64,000 nt of DNA from Carboxylicivirga sediminis. Lineage in GTDB: Bacteria > Bacteroidota > Bacteroidia > Bacteroidales > Marinilabiliaceae. Location: positions 62,001-126,000 of the forward strand of contig NZ_JAGTAR010000015.1 of the NCBI RefSeq assembly GCF_018156225.1, written 5' to 3'. Positions within the stretch are counted from its first letter, which is position 1. The number at the start of each line of letters is the position of its first letter. A program made the position numbers and the translations under genes. Positions 9,584-16,983 of the stretch are shown in pieces. The notes beneath the pieces were generated by a model. The model was given only the letters and a program-made list of their open reading frames with translations. It was not told where the DNA came from and ran no database searches.

Positions 9584-10168
9584 TTATTTATCTCTTTCTA
9601 AAATAAAGCGAGTAAGCTGGTCATTATTTAAAATTATGTCACCTCTATCTTTCATATAGACCATTGTCCACTCACCTATAGTCATAATATCCATTTGGCC
9701 ATAGAATTGTCCATATCTACCAGAGCTAAATTTTCTAATCATATCAGCTAGCTCTGAAATTGTTATACCATTGCATCGCATTAGAATATTCAAAGCGCAT
9801 GTACTAAGTTGTATTTCATTTAACTTTGCATCTTCCTTAATGTTTAGTAAATCGCAAAAGTTAATCAGATATGCAATTACAAAATTTTTTGCCACTCCTT
9901 TCCCGTAAATCTTGTCAATTTCGCATAATCTAATGGCAGAAGAATAAATTAACTCTTCTTGTGGTAAGTGGCCTTTATGCTCAATTATGCGAGTATAGTT
10001 GGCCGCCATAAAGAAGCTTGTGACAGTTGGGAATCTCTGCTTATAATAGTCTATCATCCATTGCCGCGACGCTGGCAAGGAGGTTTTGTTTTGCTTGTTC
10101 TGTGCGGGTAAGCTTTGGTTCTTCAGTTCTATTAGCTGATTTTTGACTTCTGTTTTTATTTGTTTCAT
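9584..10168 (-). CDS. DUF6633-like mobile-element protein
   Basis: The open frame encodes 194 aa, but its first 37 codons overlap the end of the upstream gene by more than 120 bases. Met38 (ATG starting at 10057, MIDYYKQRFPTVTSFF) is an attractive alternative that would overlap the neighbour by only 17 bases. The body contains a helical segment resembling a winged-helix or MarR-like fold (CNGITISELADMIRKFSSGR). It recalls the DUF6633 proteins next to replication genes in Bacteroidota prophages and satellites; I hold that loosely. It is the last gene of the leftward operon starting with the DUF3853 protein. Function unknown. Confidence 0.6.
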   Translation of the reverse strand: MKQIKTEVKNQLIELKNQSLPAQNKQNKTSLPASRQWMIDYYKQRFPTVTSFFMAANYTRIIEHKGHLPQEELIYSSAIRLCEIDKIYGKGVAKNFVIAYLINFCDLLNIKEDAKLNEIQLSTCALNILMRCNGITISELADMIRKFSSGRYGQFYGQMDIMTIGEWTMVYMKDRGDIILNNDQLTRFILERDK

Positions 10169-10811
10169 GGCTTGTCGCTTTTGTTTGATTGAAAGAAGGT
10201 GAACAAATTATCCAGTTTTTTGCAGCCGATTTCCAATTCTGCATTTTACTACTTCCCATCATCCAACCATTCCCTGTATAATGGTTCGTGAATTTTTCAG
10301 CTTCTACCTTTGAACTTACATTTTCTAAAAAGAAAGAAATAATGGTTTCAAGTGAGGGAGGGGTAAACTCTCCATTTTCATTATTAACCTTATTCTCCTT
10401 ATTAACCTTATTGTTAGTGTCGGTTTGATGTTGGTTTGATGTTGGTCTGTTGCCCGTTTGATGTTGGTTGTTTTGATAATGGTCGTAGTTAACAATTGTT
10501 AGAATGCTAGTTAGCTTGCTATTTTGTTGACTTATCATGCCATCGCTTTCTAACTCATTTAAGAATCGTTTAACCTTATCCCTTGACCATCCCCACCTTT
10601 CTGCAAGTGTTTTCTGAGACCAGCCAAGTTGTCCTCTTGCCAATGGTACTCTAATGCCTCTGACTCGTATATAGCCCGCAGAGTGATTTGTCAGTAATAT
10701 CATATCAACCCAGGCCTGACCTCTGGTGAATTTTTCAGAAAGCCACAATGAAGAAGAAGTAAGGGTTCTATGCACGCTCACCCATCCGTTAGAATTATTT
10801 ATAACTGACAT
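10041..10811 (-). CDS. Replication initiator / helix-loader-like winged-helix protein
   Basis: A 256-aa protein in two parts. The N-terminal ~110 residues begin GWVSVHRTLTSSSLW, contain GQAWVDMILLTNH and a winged helix (QKTLAERWGWSRDKVKRFLN), a pattern typical of phage-type replication proteins (lambda O / DnaD-like N-terminal domain). A polar Asn/Gln/Thr-rich linker (about 115-150) follows, then a DnaD-like C-terminal helical segment (FLENVSSKVEAEKFTNHYTG NGW). Such proteins melt the origin or load helicase on mobile elements. It follows the 48-aa small ORF and overlaps the DUF6633-like gene, suggesting one replication operon. The domain call is good; the exact role is inferred. Confidence 0.7.
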   Translation of the reverse strand: MSVINNSNGWVSVHRTLTSSSLWLSEKFTRGQAWVDMILLTNHSAGYIRVRGIRVPLARGQLGWSQKTLAERWGWSRDKVKRFLNELESDGMISQQNSKLTSILTIVNYDHYQNNQHQTGNRPTSNQHQTDTNNKVNKENKVNNENGEFTPPSLETIISFFLENVSSKVEAEKFTNHYTGNGWMMGSSKMQNWKSAAKNWIICSPSFNQTKATSHETNKNRSQKSANRTEEPKLTRTEQAKQNLLASVAAMDDRLL

Positions 10812-10818
10812 GTATTAG

Positions 10819-10965
10819 CTAAAAAATGATTGGTATATTTTGGATAGTGGCGGCTCTACTGAACTCATAAATGGAGTAACTAATATTTGCGAGCTTGCTA
10901 TCAGCTTGTTCAATGCCTGAGTTATGCTTCCATTCAAAGAACTGATTTAGGTTGTTAACATCCAT
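10819..10965 (-). CDS. Small 48-aa protein coupled to the DUF3853 gene
   Basis: A short open frame, MDVNNLNQFFEWKHNS to AATIQNIPIIF, preceded by a strong ribosome site (GGGAGG, 5 bases before the ATG) that lies inside the 3' end of the DUF3853 gene. The start codon follows the upstream TAA after a single base, and the stop is 7 bases before the replication gene's ATG. Tight packing and the ribosome site support translation. No homology is recognised; it is acidic and partly helical. A small accessory or regulatory protein of the element is likely. Confidence 0.6.
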   Translation of the reverse strand: MDVNNLNQFFEWKHNSGIEQADSKLANISYSIYEFSRAATIQNIPIIF

Positions 10966-10966
10966 A

Positions 10967-11254
10967 TTACCTCCCTCTACATTGATTAAACAACTCAATA
11001 GCCTTATTCTTGTCTACAATTATTTTTCGCCCATTCTGCATTACGGCATCCTTAAGAATGGTGTCTTTATATCGTTGTGCAGTGGCGTGCGAGACATTGA
11101 ATAATCTCCTAATACCAGACAAGCCATAGACATAACTTTTCTCTTCATTATTTATAAAACTCTCCTGTTTTAATTCCACTTCGGCTCTTTGTCCAATCAG
11201 TGCCTTTAATTCCCCAACTGTAAGCATTACAATTGGAGTTTCGTCATTATACAT
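10967..11254 (-). CDS. DUF3853 family helix-turn-helix protein
   Basis: The 95-aa product starts with the family's leader LTVGELKALIG, has a charged linker, then YGLSGIRRLFNVSHATAQRY followed by GRKIIVDKNKAIELF. This matches DUF3853, small MerR/excisionase-like DNA-binding proteins found in Bacteroidota mobile elements. The helix-turn-helix (residues ~50-70) suggests it is the element's excisionase or a regulator of the replication operon that it heads (DUF3853, 48-aa ORF, initiator, DUF6633-like). A palindromic operator candidate lies just upstream. Confidence 0.8.
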   Translation of the reverse strand: MYNDETPIVMLTVGELKALIGQRAEVELKQESFINNEEKSYVYGLSGIRRLFNVSHATAQRYKDTILKDAVMQNGRKIIVDKNKAIELFNQCRGR

Positions 11255-11290
11255 CTTTACTAATTTTTATTGAATTAATAATTAGTACAC

Positions 11291-11322
11291 TAGCATACTT
11301 TAATTAATCAAATTTGATGCTA
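11291..11322. promoter_or_regulatory. Palindromic operator candidate upstream of the DUF3853 operon
   Basis: A TAGCAT / ATGCTA inverted repeat flanks a perfect 12-bp palindrome ATCAAATTTGAT (11307-11318), 37-68 bases upstream of the DUF3853 start codon. Position and symmetry suit a dimeric repressor such as DUF3853 itself. This is inference from symmetry only. Confidence 0.35.
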
Positions 11323-11346
11323 CGAAACTATAATCGAACAAAGCAT

Positions 11347-11379
11347 AAAAAAACCCACGCAAGATTGGGTTTACGTGGG
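11347..11379 (-). terminator. Intrinsic terminator after the 302-aa gene
   Basis: On the minus strand a CCCACG / CGTGGG stem, extendable to seven pairs, is followed directly by a run of seven T. It lies ~80 bases past the stop of the 302-aa gene and separates it from the DUF3853 operon. Confidence 0.65.
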
Positions 11380-11457
11380 GTCAGTTGGGGTTTTTCAGAA
11401 AAATCACCTCATATCAATCACATTATGAGATATATGACTATCATTTCTTTTGTGGGG

Positions 11458-12366
11458 TCACTTTATTGGTAAACAATACTCAAATGATAAAAGATCACTT
11501 GCTTTGTCTTTAAAATGCAAATTATACTGCGTTTTAAAGAATTCATCAAGAGGCGTATTGACATTGTTCTTTGGATTGTGATTATTAGTCATTTTTCCTT
11601 TTCCATTATCAAAAACTGTATTTGCTTTTGCCACATCTAACTTAAATATGTTCGCAACACGAAAGATATCAGTATGCGTTCCATTAAAAGCAATCTTCTT
11701 CGAGCTTCTTCCGCTCAAGTATTTATAGACTGCCAATTCCTTTAATTGCCTCCTGGATACATCCATTATTTTATTTTCCCTGCAATAATTATCAAAAGCT
11801 TCAATGAACTTGCATTCACTGTCATTTAACATTTGTGTTATTCTATTTTCGGTGTATCCAATAACACCACATACATCTTTAAATGTTACTTTTTCTGCCT
11901 TTAAACTTTCAAATGGATTAAGTTCAATATCAACTCCTAAAATAGACCTGTAGAAATATTGAACATTGTCAGATATTTCTTCCACAACACAAAAAAAATC
12001 ATCGATATACTCTTTGATTATTATATATATATCATTATCAGGATTATCCGAAACTTTAGCATCTACCCGTCTTGAGCATCTTATAAGATGAACTAACACA
12101 TAGATTAAGTCTGTCTCAATTCTTTTAATATAAATATCTTCAACCACCTCTCTGCCTCCCTTAGATTGGAGAGAAAAAAAGATTGTCTCTAAGGCTGAAA
12201 GTATCGCAGTTGGGTCACAATCATCGATATCATAAATAAATTCTTCATTTTCAATCCGTCTAGAAAGCTCCTCGAAATTGTCAGATTTAATCTCTTCTTT
12301 CATCATATCGATTATTAAAAGAAGAATTTCAATGCTCTTATTTATTTCATTTATTGCATTATACAT
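11458..12366 (-). CDS. Unknown 302-aa mobile-element protein
   Basis: No family was recognised. The protein starts with an acidic helical region (INKSIEILLLIIDMMKEEI), has long helices likely forming a coiled-coil or RteC-like bundle, and contains a possible DNA-binding segment (AEKVTFKDVCGVIGYTENRI) in the middle. It is 11 bases downstream of the integrase gene on the same strand and has its own terminator, so it is probably transcribed with the integrase. Genes in this position often encode excision or regulatory partners of the integrase; that role is inferred from position only. Confidence 0.6.
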   Translation of the reverse strand: MYNAINEINKSIEILLLIIDMMKEEIKSDNFEELSRRIENEEFIYDIDDCDPTAILSALETIFFSLQSKGGREVVEDIYIKRIETDLIYVLVHLIRCSRRVDAKVSDNPDNDIYIIIKEYIDDFFCVVEEISDNVQYFYRSILGVDIELNPFESLKAEKVTFKDVCGVIGYTENRITQMLNDSECKFIEAFDNYCRENKIMDVSRRQLKELAVYKYLSGRSSKKIAFNGTHTDIFRVANIFKLDVAKANTVFDNGKGKMTNNHNPKNNVNTPLDEFFKTQYNLHFKDKASDLLSFEYCLPIK

Positions 12367-12377
12367 TATGAATTAAT

Positions 12378-13655
12378 TTAAAAGTTAATATACTTATCTA
12401 CCATATTGTCAACATCCTTGCTAACAATATCAATATATGGCTGCATCGCCTTATAATCGGAGTGACCTGTGATTTTCATAACAGCATGGGCTGGCATCCC
12501 ATTCAATAGAGCATTACAAATAAATGTTCGTCGACCGGTATGAGTACCTACCAAACTGTACTTTGGATAGGTGTTCTCAATCCTTCTATTCCCAACAAAA
12601 TCAATAGCAGTTACTGGCTCATTGATTTGCGCTAATTCACAAAGCTCCTTTAGGTAATCATTCATACGCTGATTGGAAATAACGGGCAGGGCCTTCTCAT
12701 CCTTAAAATGAAATTCCTTGTATTTATCAATCAACTCTATCGCTTTTGAGTTAAGTTTAATACTTAACTTATCAGTTGTCTTCTGGGTTACTATCTCAAT
12801 CTTACCCTTCTTGATATCATGCTTTTGTAGTTTATACACATCAGAATAGCGCAATGATGTATAACAGCAAAACAAGAACACATCTCTCACTCGTTCAAGG
12901 TATTGTTTAGATTCCGGAATCTTATAATTGCGCACTAAATCCAGTTCGGCAGAACTTAAATAGATAACCTGCTTATCAGCTGTTTTTAACTTCGGTTTAA
13001 AGCCTTGATAGGCATTATTGTTGGTGTGATTTTTTTCTACTGCCCACTTGAGAAACCACTTCAAAAAGCCAAGTTGCTTTTTTATCGTAGTATTCTTCAT
13101 TTTTCCTTCCTTACGCAGATATTCAACAAGGTCGGTCAATTTCTCTTCATCCAGCTTATCCAGATGTAGCTTTTTGTCGAAATTCACTAAGTGCTTCTTA
13201 AGAGATTTGAATTTCGTATAGGTGGGCTGCATCCAATCATTTTGTTTGCCTCTCTCTTTGACAAATAGGTCATATAATTCAAAAAAGCTCAATTCTTGCT
13301 CGACTTCCTGATGCTTAACATTTTTCTTCCGAGAAAATTCTTCAGCAAAGTCTACCTTGAGCTTCTCAAGGTCTATCTCTAATCTTTCAATCTGATGTTT
13401 AAGAGAGAAGTTATCGAGAAAGCTTTTCTGTAATGCAAGCTTTGAGTTGATAATATTGTATGGTTCCTTTTGTTTATTATGGTATCCCTGCAACACTACC
13501 TGACCTTTTTCATCCCATGCTTTCGCATCAATACGATAACCCGTTGACAAGGTAATGCGTTGCCCATTGTGATTAACTGCAATTCGGATTGGCACGTTCT
13601 CTATAATTATCTCGCCATCCTTTTTACGCTTTTCTAATGACAGTTTATATCTCAT
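12378..13655 (-). CDS. Tyrosine recombinase / phage-type integrase (left element)
   Basis: A complete Bacteroidota integrase of 425 aa from the chosen start. The Arm-type N-terminal domain (RYKLSLEKRKKDGEIIIENV onward) is followed by a SAM-like core-binding domain (~110-215) and the catalytic domain. Catalytic residues are visible: Arg I in TSLRYSDVY, HTGRR (His-x-x-Arg) and the Tyr of DYKAMQPYIDI. The open frame extends 34 codons further upstream, but MRYKLSL is the family start and the extension has no domain. Upstream lie direct repeats TTTACACGCA-like that could be arm sites. It sits next to the left att-like repeat and probably moves the 9.6-13.8-kb element. Confidence 0.92.
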   Translation of the reverse strand: MRYKLSLEKRKKDGEIIIENVPIRIAVNHNGQRITLSTGYRIDAKAWDEKGQVVLQGYHNKQKEPYNIINSKLALQKSFLDNFSLKHQIERLEIDLEKLKVDFAEEFSRKKNVKHQEVEQELSFFELYDLFVKERGKQNDWMQPTYTKFKSLKKHLVNFDKKLHLDKLDEEKLTDLVEYLRKEGKMKNTTIKKQLGFLKWFLKWAVEKNHTNNNAYQGFKPKLKTADKQVIYLSSAELDLVRNYKIPESKQYLERVRDVFLFCCYTSLRYSDVYKLQKHDIKKGKIEIVTQKTTDKLSIKLNSKAIELIDKYKEFHFKDEKALPVISNQRMNDYLKELCELAQINEPVTAIDFVGNRRIENTYPKYSLVGTHTGRRTFICNALLNGMPAHAVMKITGHSDYKAMQPYIDIVSKDVDNMVDKYINF

Positions 13656-13812
13656 TTTGTGTGTAAAAATGTTACACGCAATTTTACACGCATTATTTGA
13701 GATATCAAAGTATATTTTGATAAATTTAATTAAATGCCAAATTTTATTAATACCCACTATTAAAGGGATATATGAGGTAGTCTTAATGCTATCAAAATTC
13801 TAGGTTCGAGAG

Positions 13813-13861
13813 CCTCTCTCTCCGCTGACTGCGAAAGCAATTTAAAGTAAAACCCTGTAAG
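13813..13861 (+). repeat. Left att-like repeat (tRNA-Ser 3'-end-like core plus terminator arm)
   Basis: This 49-bp stretch aligns without gaps to 46419-46467. Both begin with the same 16 bases (CCTCTCTCTCCGCTGA), differ in the next 15, then share AAAGTAAARCCCTGTAAG. The core looks like the 3' acceptor arm of a Bacteroidota tRNA-Ser, and a T-loop-like GGTTCGAGA precedes it here, but no complete tRNA is present. Together with the flanking integrases it marks a recombination site; the copy may be attR of the left element and/or attL of the PUL island. Confidence 0.7.
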
Positions 13862-13880
13862 TCAACGCTTATAGGGTTTT
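13849..13880 (+). terminator. Hairpin terminator at the left att repeat
   Basis: A stem of AAAACCCTGTAAG with CTTATAGGGTTTT (one G-T wobble), six-base loop and T run. It is the tRNA-type terminator carried with the att-like repeat. Confidence 0.7.
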
Positions 13881-13931
13881 TTTTATGCGCAATATTTTGC
13901 AAAAAGATGCAAAAAAACGCAGTTTTTGAGC

Positions 13932-13971
13932 GGACTTATCGAGGACTTGATTTTCTCAAAAAAAGTCCTCG
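13932..13971. repeat. Subterminal island repeat and hairpin
   Basis: GGACTTATCGAGGACTT (13932-13948) matches the right-end sequence at 46345-46361 in 15 of 17 positions and the same orientation. Its last nine bases, CGAGGACTT, also form an inverted repeat with AAGTCCTCG (13963-13971). Repeated GGACTT boxes near both ends suit arm-type binding sites for the island integrase. Confidence 0.5.
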
Positions 13972-14072
13972 ATTGACAGTTGCAAAACACTCTGTATTGC
14001 GCTCTATTACTCGGTTTTGAATCGTTACAAAATGAACTCATAAAAATAATTTTAACATTAAAAATTATCATT

Positions 14073-15287
14073 ATGAGTGGACTTGAAAATGTCAAAATCC
14101 TGTTCTTCATCAAAAGAACAAAACTTACCAAAACAGGAGATGCAACAATCTTTGTTAGAATCACTATTAATAAGGAAAGAACAGAGTTCTCACTTAAAAA
14201 ACATGTCAATCCTAATAATTGGGATGACAAAAAGGACAGAGCTAAAGGTCGAAGCCCGGAAATTTTAGAACTCAATGAATTCATCGATCAATATCAACGA
14301 AAAATATTATCTTATATTGATTTTATGATCTTGGATAATCAAACCGTCACTGCTCGAATTATTCAGGAAAAATTAGTGGGTAAAAAAGAAAACAGGCGAA
14401 CTATCCTGAAAGTATTCCAGGAACATAATGACAATGCCAGGAAGCTAATTGGCATAGACTTCGCTCCTGATACAGTTCAACGCTACGAAACCAGTTATAT
14501 GCACACCAAAGACTTTATTCGTTGGCAGTATCAACGTGAAGACATGGCTTTGGATGACCTGAATCATCAGTTTGTATGCAGTTATGAATTATACCTAAAA
14601 ACCGAACGCAAATGCGCCCACAACACTGCTATTAAGTATTTAAAGAACTTCAAAAAGATTGTTCGCATTGCATTGGCCAATGGTTGGATGAAGAAAGATC
14701 CATTTGCTACCATTAAATTCAAACTTAAGCCTGTTGATGCTGTATACCTTACCAAAGAGGAATTGGATATAATTATCAATAAAGAAATAGGCATAGAACG
14801 TTTAAGACAGGTACGCGATGTGTTTGTTTTTTGCTGCTTTACCGGGTTAGCATTCTCTGATGCCAAGTCATTAAAAAGACAACATATCACAACCGATAGT
14901 AACGGAATTACCTGGATTCATAAAAAGCGCACCAAAACCGATCAAATGAGTACCATCTTTGTGATTGAAGCTGCTAAAAAGTTATTGACTAAGTATAAAT
15001 ACGAGCCTGAACTTATTGAAAAAGGTACAGTTCTTCCCGTTCTCAGTAACCAAAAAATGAATGCATTTTTGAAAGAAATAGGAATCATATGTGGTATTGA
15101 TAAGCCAATATCAACTCATACAGCCAGGCACACTTTTGCAACTACGGTTGCTTTGGAAAATAATATGCCTCTGGAAGTTGTATCAAAAACACTTGGCCAT
15201 TCAAGTACAAAGATGACTCAGCGTTATGCCAGAACAACGGAAGCTTTGATAAAGAAAAATATGGTGAAGATTAAGAATTTGTATTAG
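14073..15287 (+). CDS. Tyrosine recombinase / integrase of the PUL island
   Basis: A 404-aa Bacteroidota-type integrase. The frame extends upstream to a TTG, but MSGLENVKILFFIKRTK at this ATG is the typical start of the family's Arm/N-terminal domain. A SAM-like core-binding domain (~105-210) precedes the catalytic domain with HTARHTF (His-x-x-Arg), GHSSTKMTQRYA and the nucleophile Tyr. The Arg I position reads TGLAFSDAK, so the usual Arg is missing; this substitution is known in Bacteroidota integrases such as IntDOT and need not abolish activity. It sits just inside the left repeat, is transcribed into the island and is followed by its own terminator. Confidence 0.92.
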   Translation: MSGLENVKILFFIKRTKLTKTGDATIFVRITINKERTEFSLKKHVNPNNWDDKKDRAKGRSPEILELNEFIDQYQRKILSYIDFMILDNQTVTARIIQEKLVGKKENRRTILKVFQEHNDNARKLIGIDFAPDTVQRYETSYMHTKDFIRWQYQREDMALDDLNHQFVCSYELYLKTERKCAHNTAIKYLKNFKKIVRIALANGWMKKDPFATIKFKLKPVDAVYLTKEELDIIINKEIGIERLRQVRDVFVFCCFTGLAFSDAKSLKRQHITTDSNGITWIHKKRTKTDQMSTIFVIEAAKKLLTKYKYEPELIEKGTVLPVLSNQKMNAFLKEIGIICGIDKPISTHTARHTFATTVALENNMPLEVVSKTLGHSSTKMTQRYARTTEALIKKNMVKIKNLY

Positions 15288-15297
15288 GAATCTCTTC

Positions 15298-15337
15298 GGG
15301 CTCTTTGTTTGAAATAATTATTAACAACAAAGAGCCC
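15298..15337 (+). terminator. Terminator hairpin after the island integrase
   Basis: A perfect 12-bp inverted repeat GGGCTCTTTGTT / AACAAAGAGCCC with a 16-base loop, starting 10 bases after the integrase stop. It lies between convergent genes (integrase and sulfatase) and lacks a long T run, so it may act in both directions weakly. Confidence 0.6.
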
Positions 15338-15401
15338 AATTTAACTCCCAGTTTTTCTGATCTTCAATAATTAAATGACGTTTAATAAAAAAAAATAGTT
15401 T

Positions 15402-15433
15402 ACGGATAGTTCAATTGGTCAGAGTATGTCTTA
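15402..15433 (+). other. Possible tRNA 5'-half remnant
   Basis: The string TAGTTCAATTGGTCAGAGTA closely resembles a tRNA D-arm (T8, A9, D-stem GTTC, loop AATTGGTCA), preceded by a 7-base acceptor-like strand. No anticodon arm or 3' half follows. It may be a tRNA fragment left by an earlier integration, or chance. Confidence 0.35.
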
Positions 15434-15480
15434 TCTAATATATTTATGAATTCCGACTTCAGCCTGCTAATGATGATCAC

Positions 15481-16914
15481 TTATTTTTGAGTTACTTCCT
15501 TTTTCCATTCTTCATGTATTTTTGTAAGTTCCTCGATTATCTCCGGGAATGATTCAGCTACATTGTTTTGCTCTGATATGTCTTCTGCCAAATTGAAAAG
15601 CTCAACACCCTTACCTAAATTAGTATGTTGCTTTTTTGCTATTTTATCAGCTATATTTTGATCCAGAACTACTTTTAGCTTCCAATCACCTTTGCGAACG
15701 GCCCATGCAAATTCAACATCCCAAACCATTGTATTCCGTTCAATTTCTTTCTCATGCAAAATATTAGGCAAAAGATTTAAACCGTCTGATTCTGTATAAG
15801 CTTCTTCTGTCGCACCTGCAGCAGACAATAATGTTGGCATCAAATCCAAAGTACTAACCATAATATCATTAGTAGTGTTTTTTTCAATCTTATTTTCCCA
15901 ATGGATCAACATTGGCACTCGAATTCCACCCTCGTAAAGAGAATATTTAGTACTATATAGGGGAGTATTGTCGCCTCCGCTACAGTTTGAACCGCCATTG
16001 TCTGTGGTATAAACTATAACAGTATTATCATCCAATCCAAGTTCCTCTAATTTCTTTCGAATGGCACCAATTTCCCTATCCATATAATGCAGCTGTGCAT
16101 GGTAATAATCTCTGCCATGAGGTAGGTTAGGAATAATGGATTGATCATACCATACATTTCGAGATATTGAACCATCTAATTCTTCAAAATCAGGATAGTA
16201 AGGAAGATTCCATTCTTTTAGATACTTTTTAGGTAATTGAAAGGTAAAATTATGGACTGCATTAAAAGCTATTTGAAGAAAAAAAGGTTTCTTCTGATTC
16301 TTTTCAATAAACTCCTGAGACCAACTTGATATTTGTTCTGTGGAAAAACCATCTTCCGTAAGTTCCTTTCCGTTCCTTAGCCAATGTTCAGCTGGAAGCC
16401 CATGGTGCTTCATCGCTTCATCATTATGGTATAAGTAGTGCACCCTACCTCCATGGCCGGCTGTGACACATTCATCAAAACCGTGATTATTAGGGTAATT
16501 ATACGAAGCAGGACTATCATCTTCACCATAGTGCAATTTCCCAAAATAACCGGTTACATATCCTAAATCTTTAAATCCCTGAGCTATGGTTTTAGTGCCA
16601 TCGGCAATTCCTGATCCGCCGTAAAAATAATTACCATTACGTGCCTGGTACTGCCCGGTTATTAAGCCAACGCGAGAAGGACTACAAATAGGACTCGTTA
16701 CATATGCATTTGTAAACGACATGCTTTCTGCTGCCAATTGATCCAGATTCGGTGTTTTTAAATCATGGACACCCAAATAGTTCATATCTGCATAGCCATG
16801 GTCGTCTGAAACGATAAGGATTACGTTTGGCGACTGGGCATTGACAGTAGTATGCTGAAAGCCGAAAACAAGAATTACAAAAAGCAGGTAATAGCCTTTT
16901 CTCATAATATTCAT
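15481..16914 (-). CDS. Secreted sulfatase (family S1)
   Basis: A 477-aa arylsulfatase-type enzyme with signal peptide (ending VNAQ). The first metal-binding Asp pair is in IVSDDHGYADM; the sulfatase signature is CSPSRVGLITG with Cys77, the residue converted to formylglycine by an anaerobic or aerobic maturase. Further conserved pieces are GYFGKLHYG and TTDNGGSNCSGG (second metal site). The Cys-type signature means the active-site Cys must be modified in the cytoplasm. It is the last gene of the PUL operon, 69 bp beyond the 1037-aa protein, and likely removes sulfate esters from the polysaccharide or its oligosaccharides. The specific subfamily cannot be assigned by eye. Confidence 0.9.
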   Translation of the reverse strand: MNIMRKGYYLLFVILVFGFQHTTVNAQSPNVILIVSDDHGYADMNYLGVHDLKTPNLDQLAAESMSFTNAYVTSPICSPSRVGLITGQYQARNGNYFYGGSGIADGTKTIAQGFKDLGYVTGYFGKLHYGEDDSPASYNYPNNHGFDECVTAGHGGRVHYLYHNDEAMKHHGLPAEHWLRNGKELTEDGFSTEQISSWSQEFIEKNQKKPFFLQIAFNAVHNFTFQLPKKYLKEWNLPYYPDFEELDGSISRNVWYDQSIIPNLPHGRDYYHAQLHYMDREIGAIRKKLEELGLDDNTVIVYTTDNGGSNCSGGDNTPLYSTKYSLYEGGIRVPMLIHWENKIEKNTTNDIMVSTLDLMPTLLSAAGATEEAYTESDGLNLLPNILHEKEIERNTMVWDVEFAWAVRKGDWKLKVVLDQNIADKIAKKQHTNLGKGVELFNLAEDISEQNNVAESFPEIIEELTKIHEEWKKEVTQK

Positions 16915-16983
16915 AATGTATTGTTAATGTGTAATAAATTTTTTTACTTAAAAACGATGTATCATTTAACACTAGATAGCTGC

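Noticed and set aside
13801-13861. A complete tRNA-Ser gene at the left att site
   Set aside because: Only an acceptor-arm-like end and a T-loop-like GGTTCGAGA are present; the D-arm and anticodon arm are missing.
13980-14072. N-terminal extension of the island integrase from a TTG codon
   Set aside because: The extra 31 residues are hydrophobic, contain no domain, and cover the subterminal repeat region; the typical family start is the ATG at 14073.
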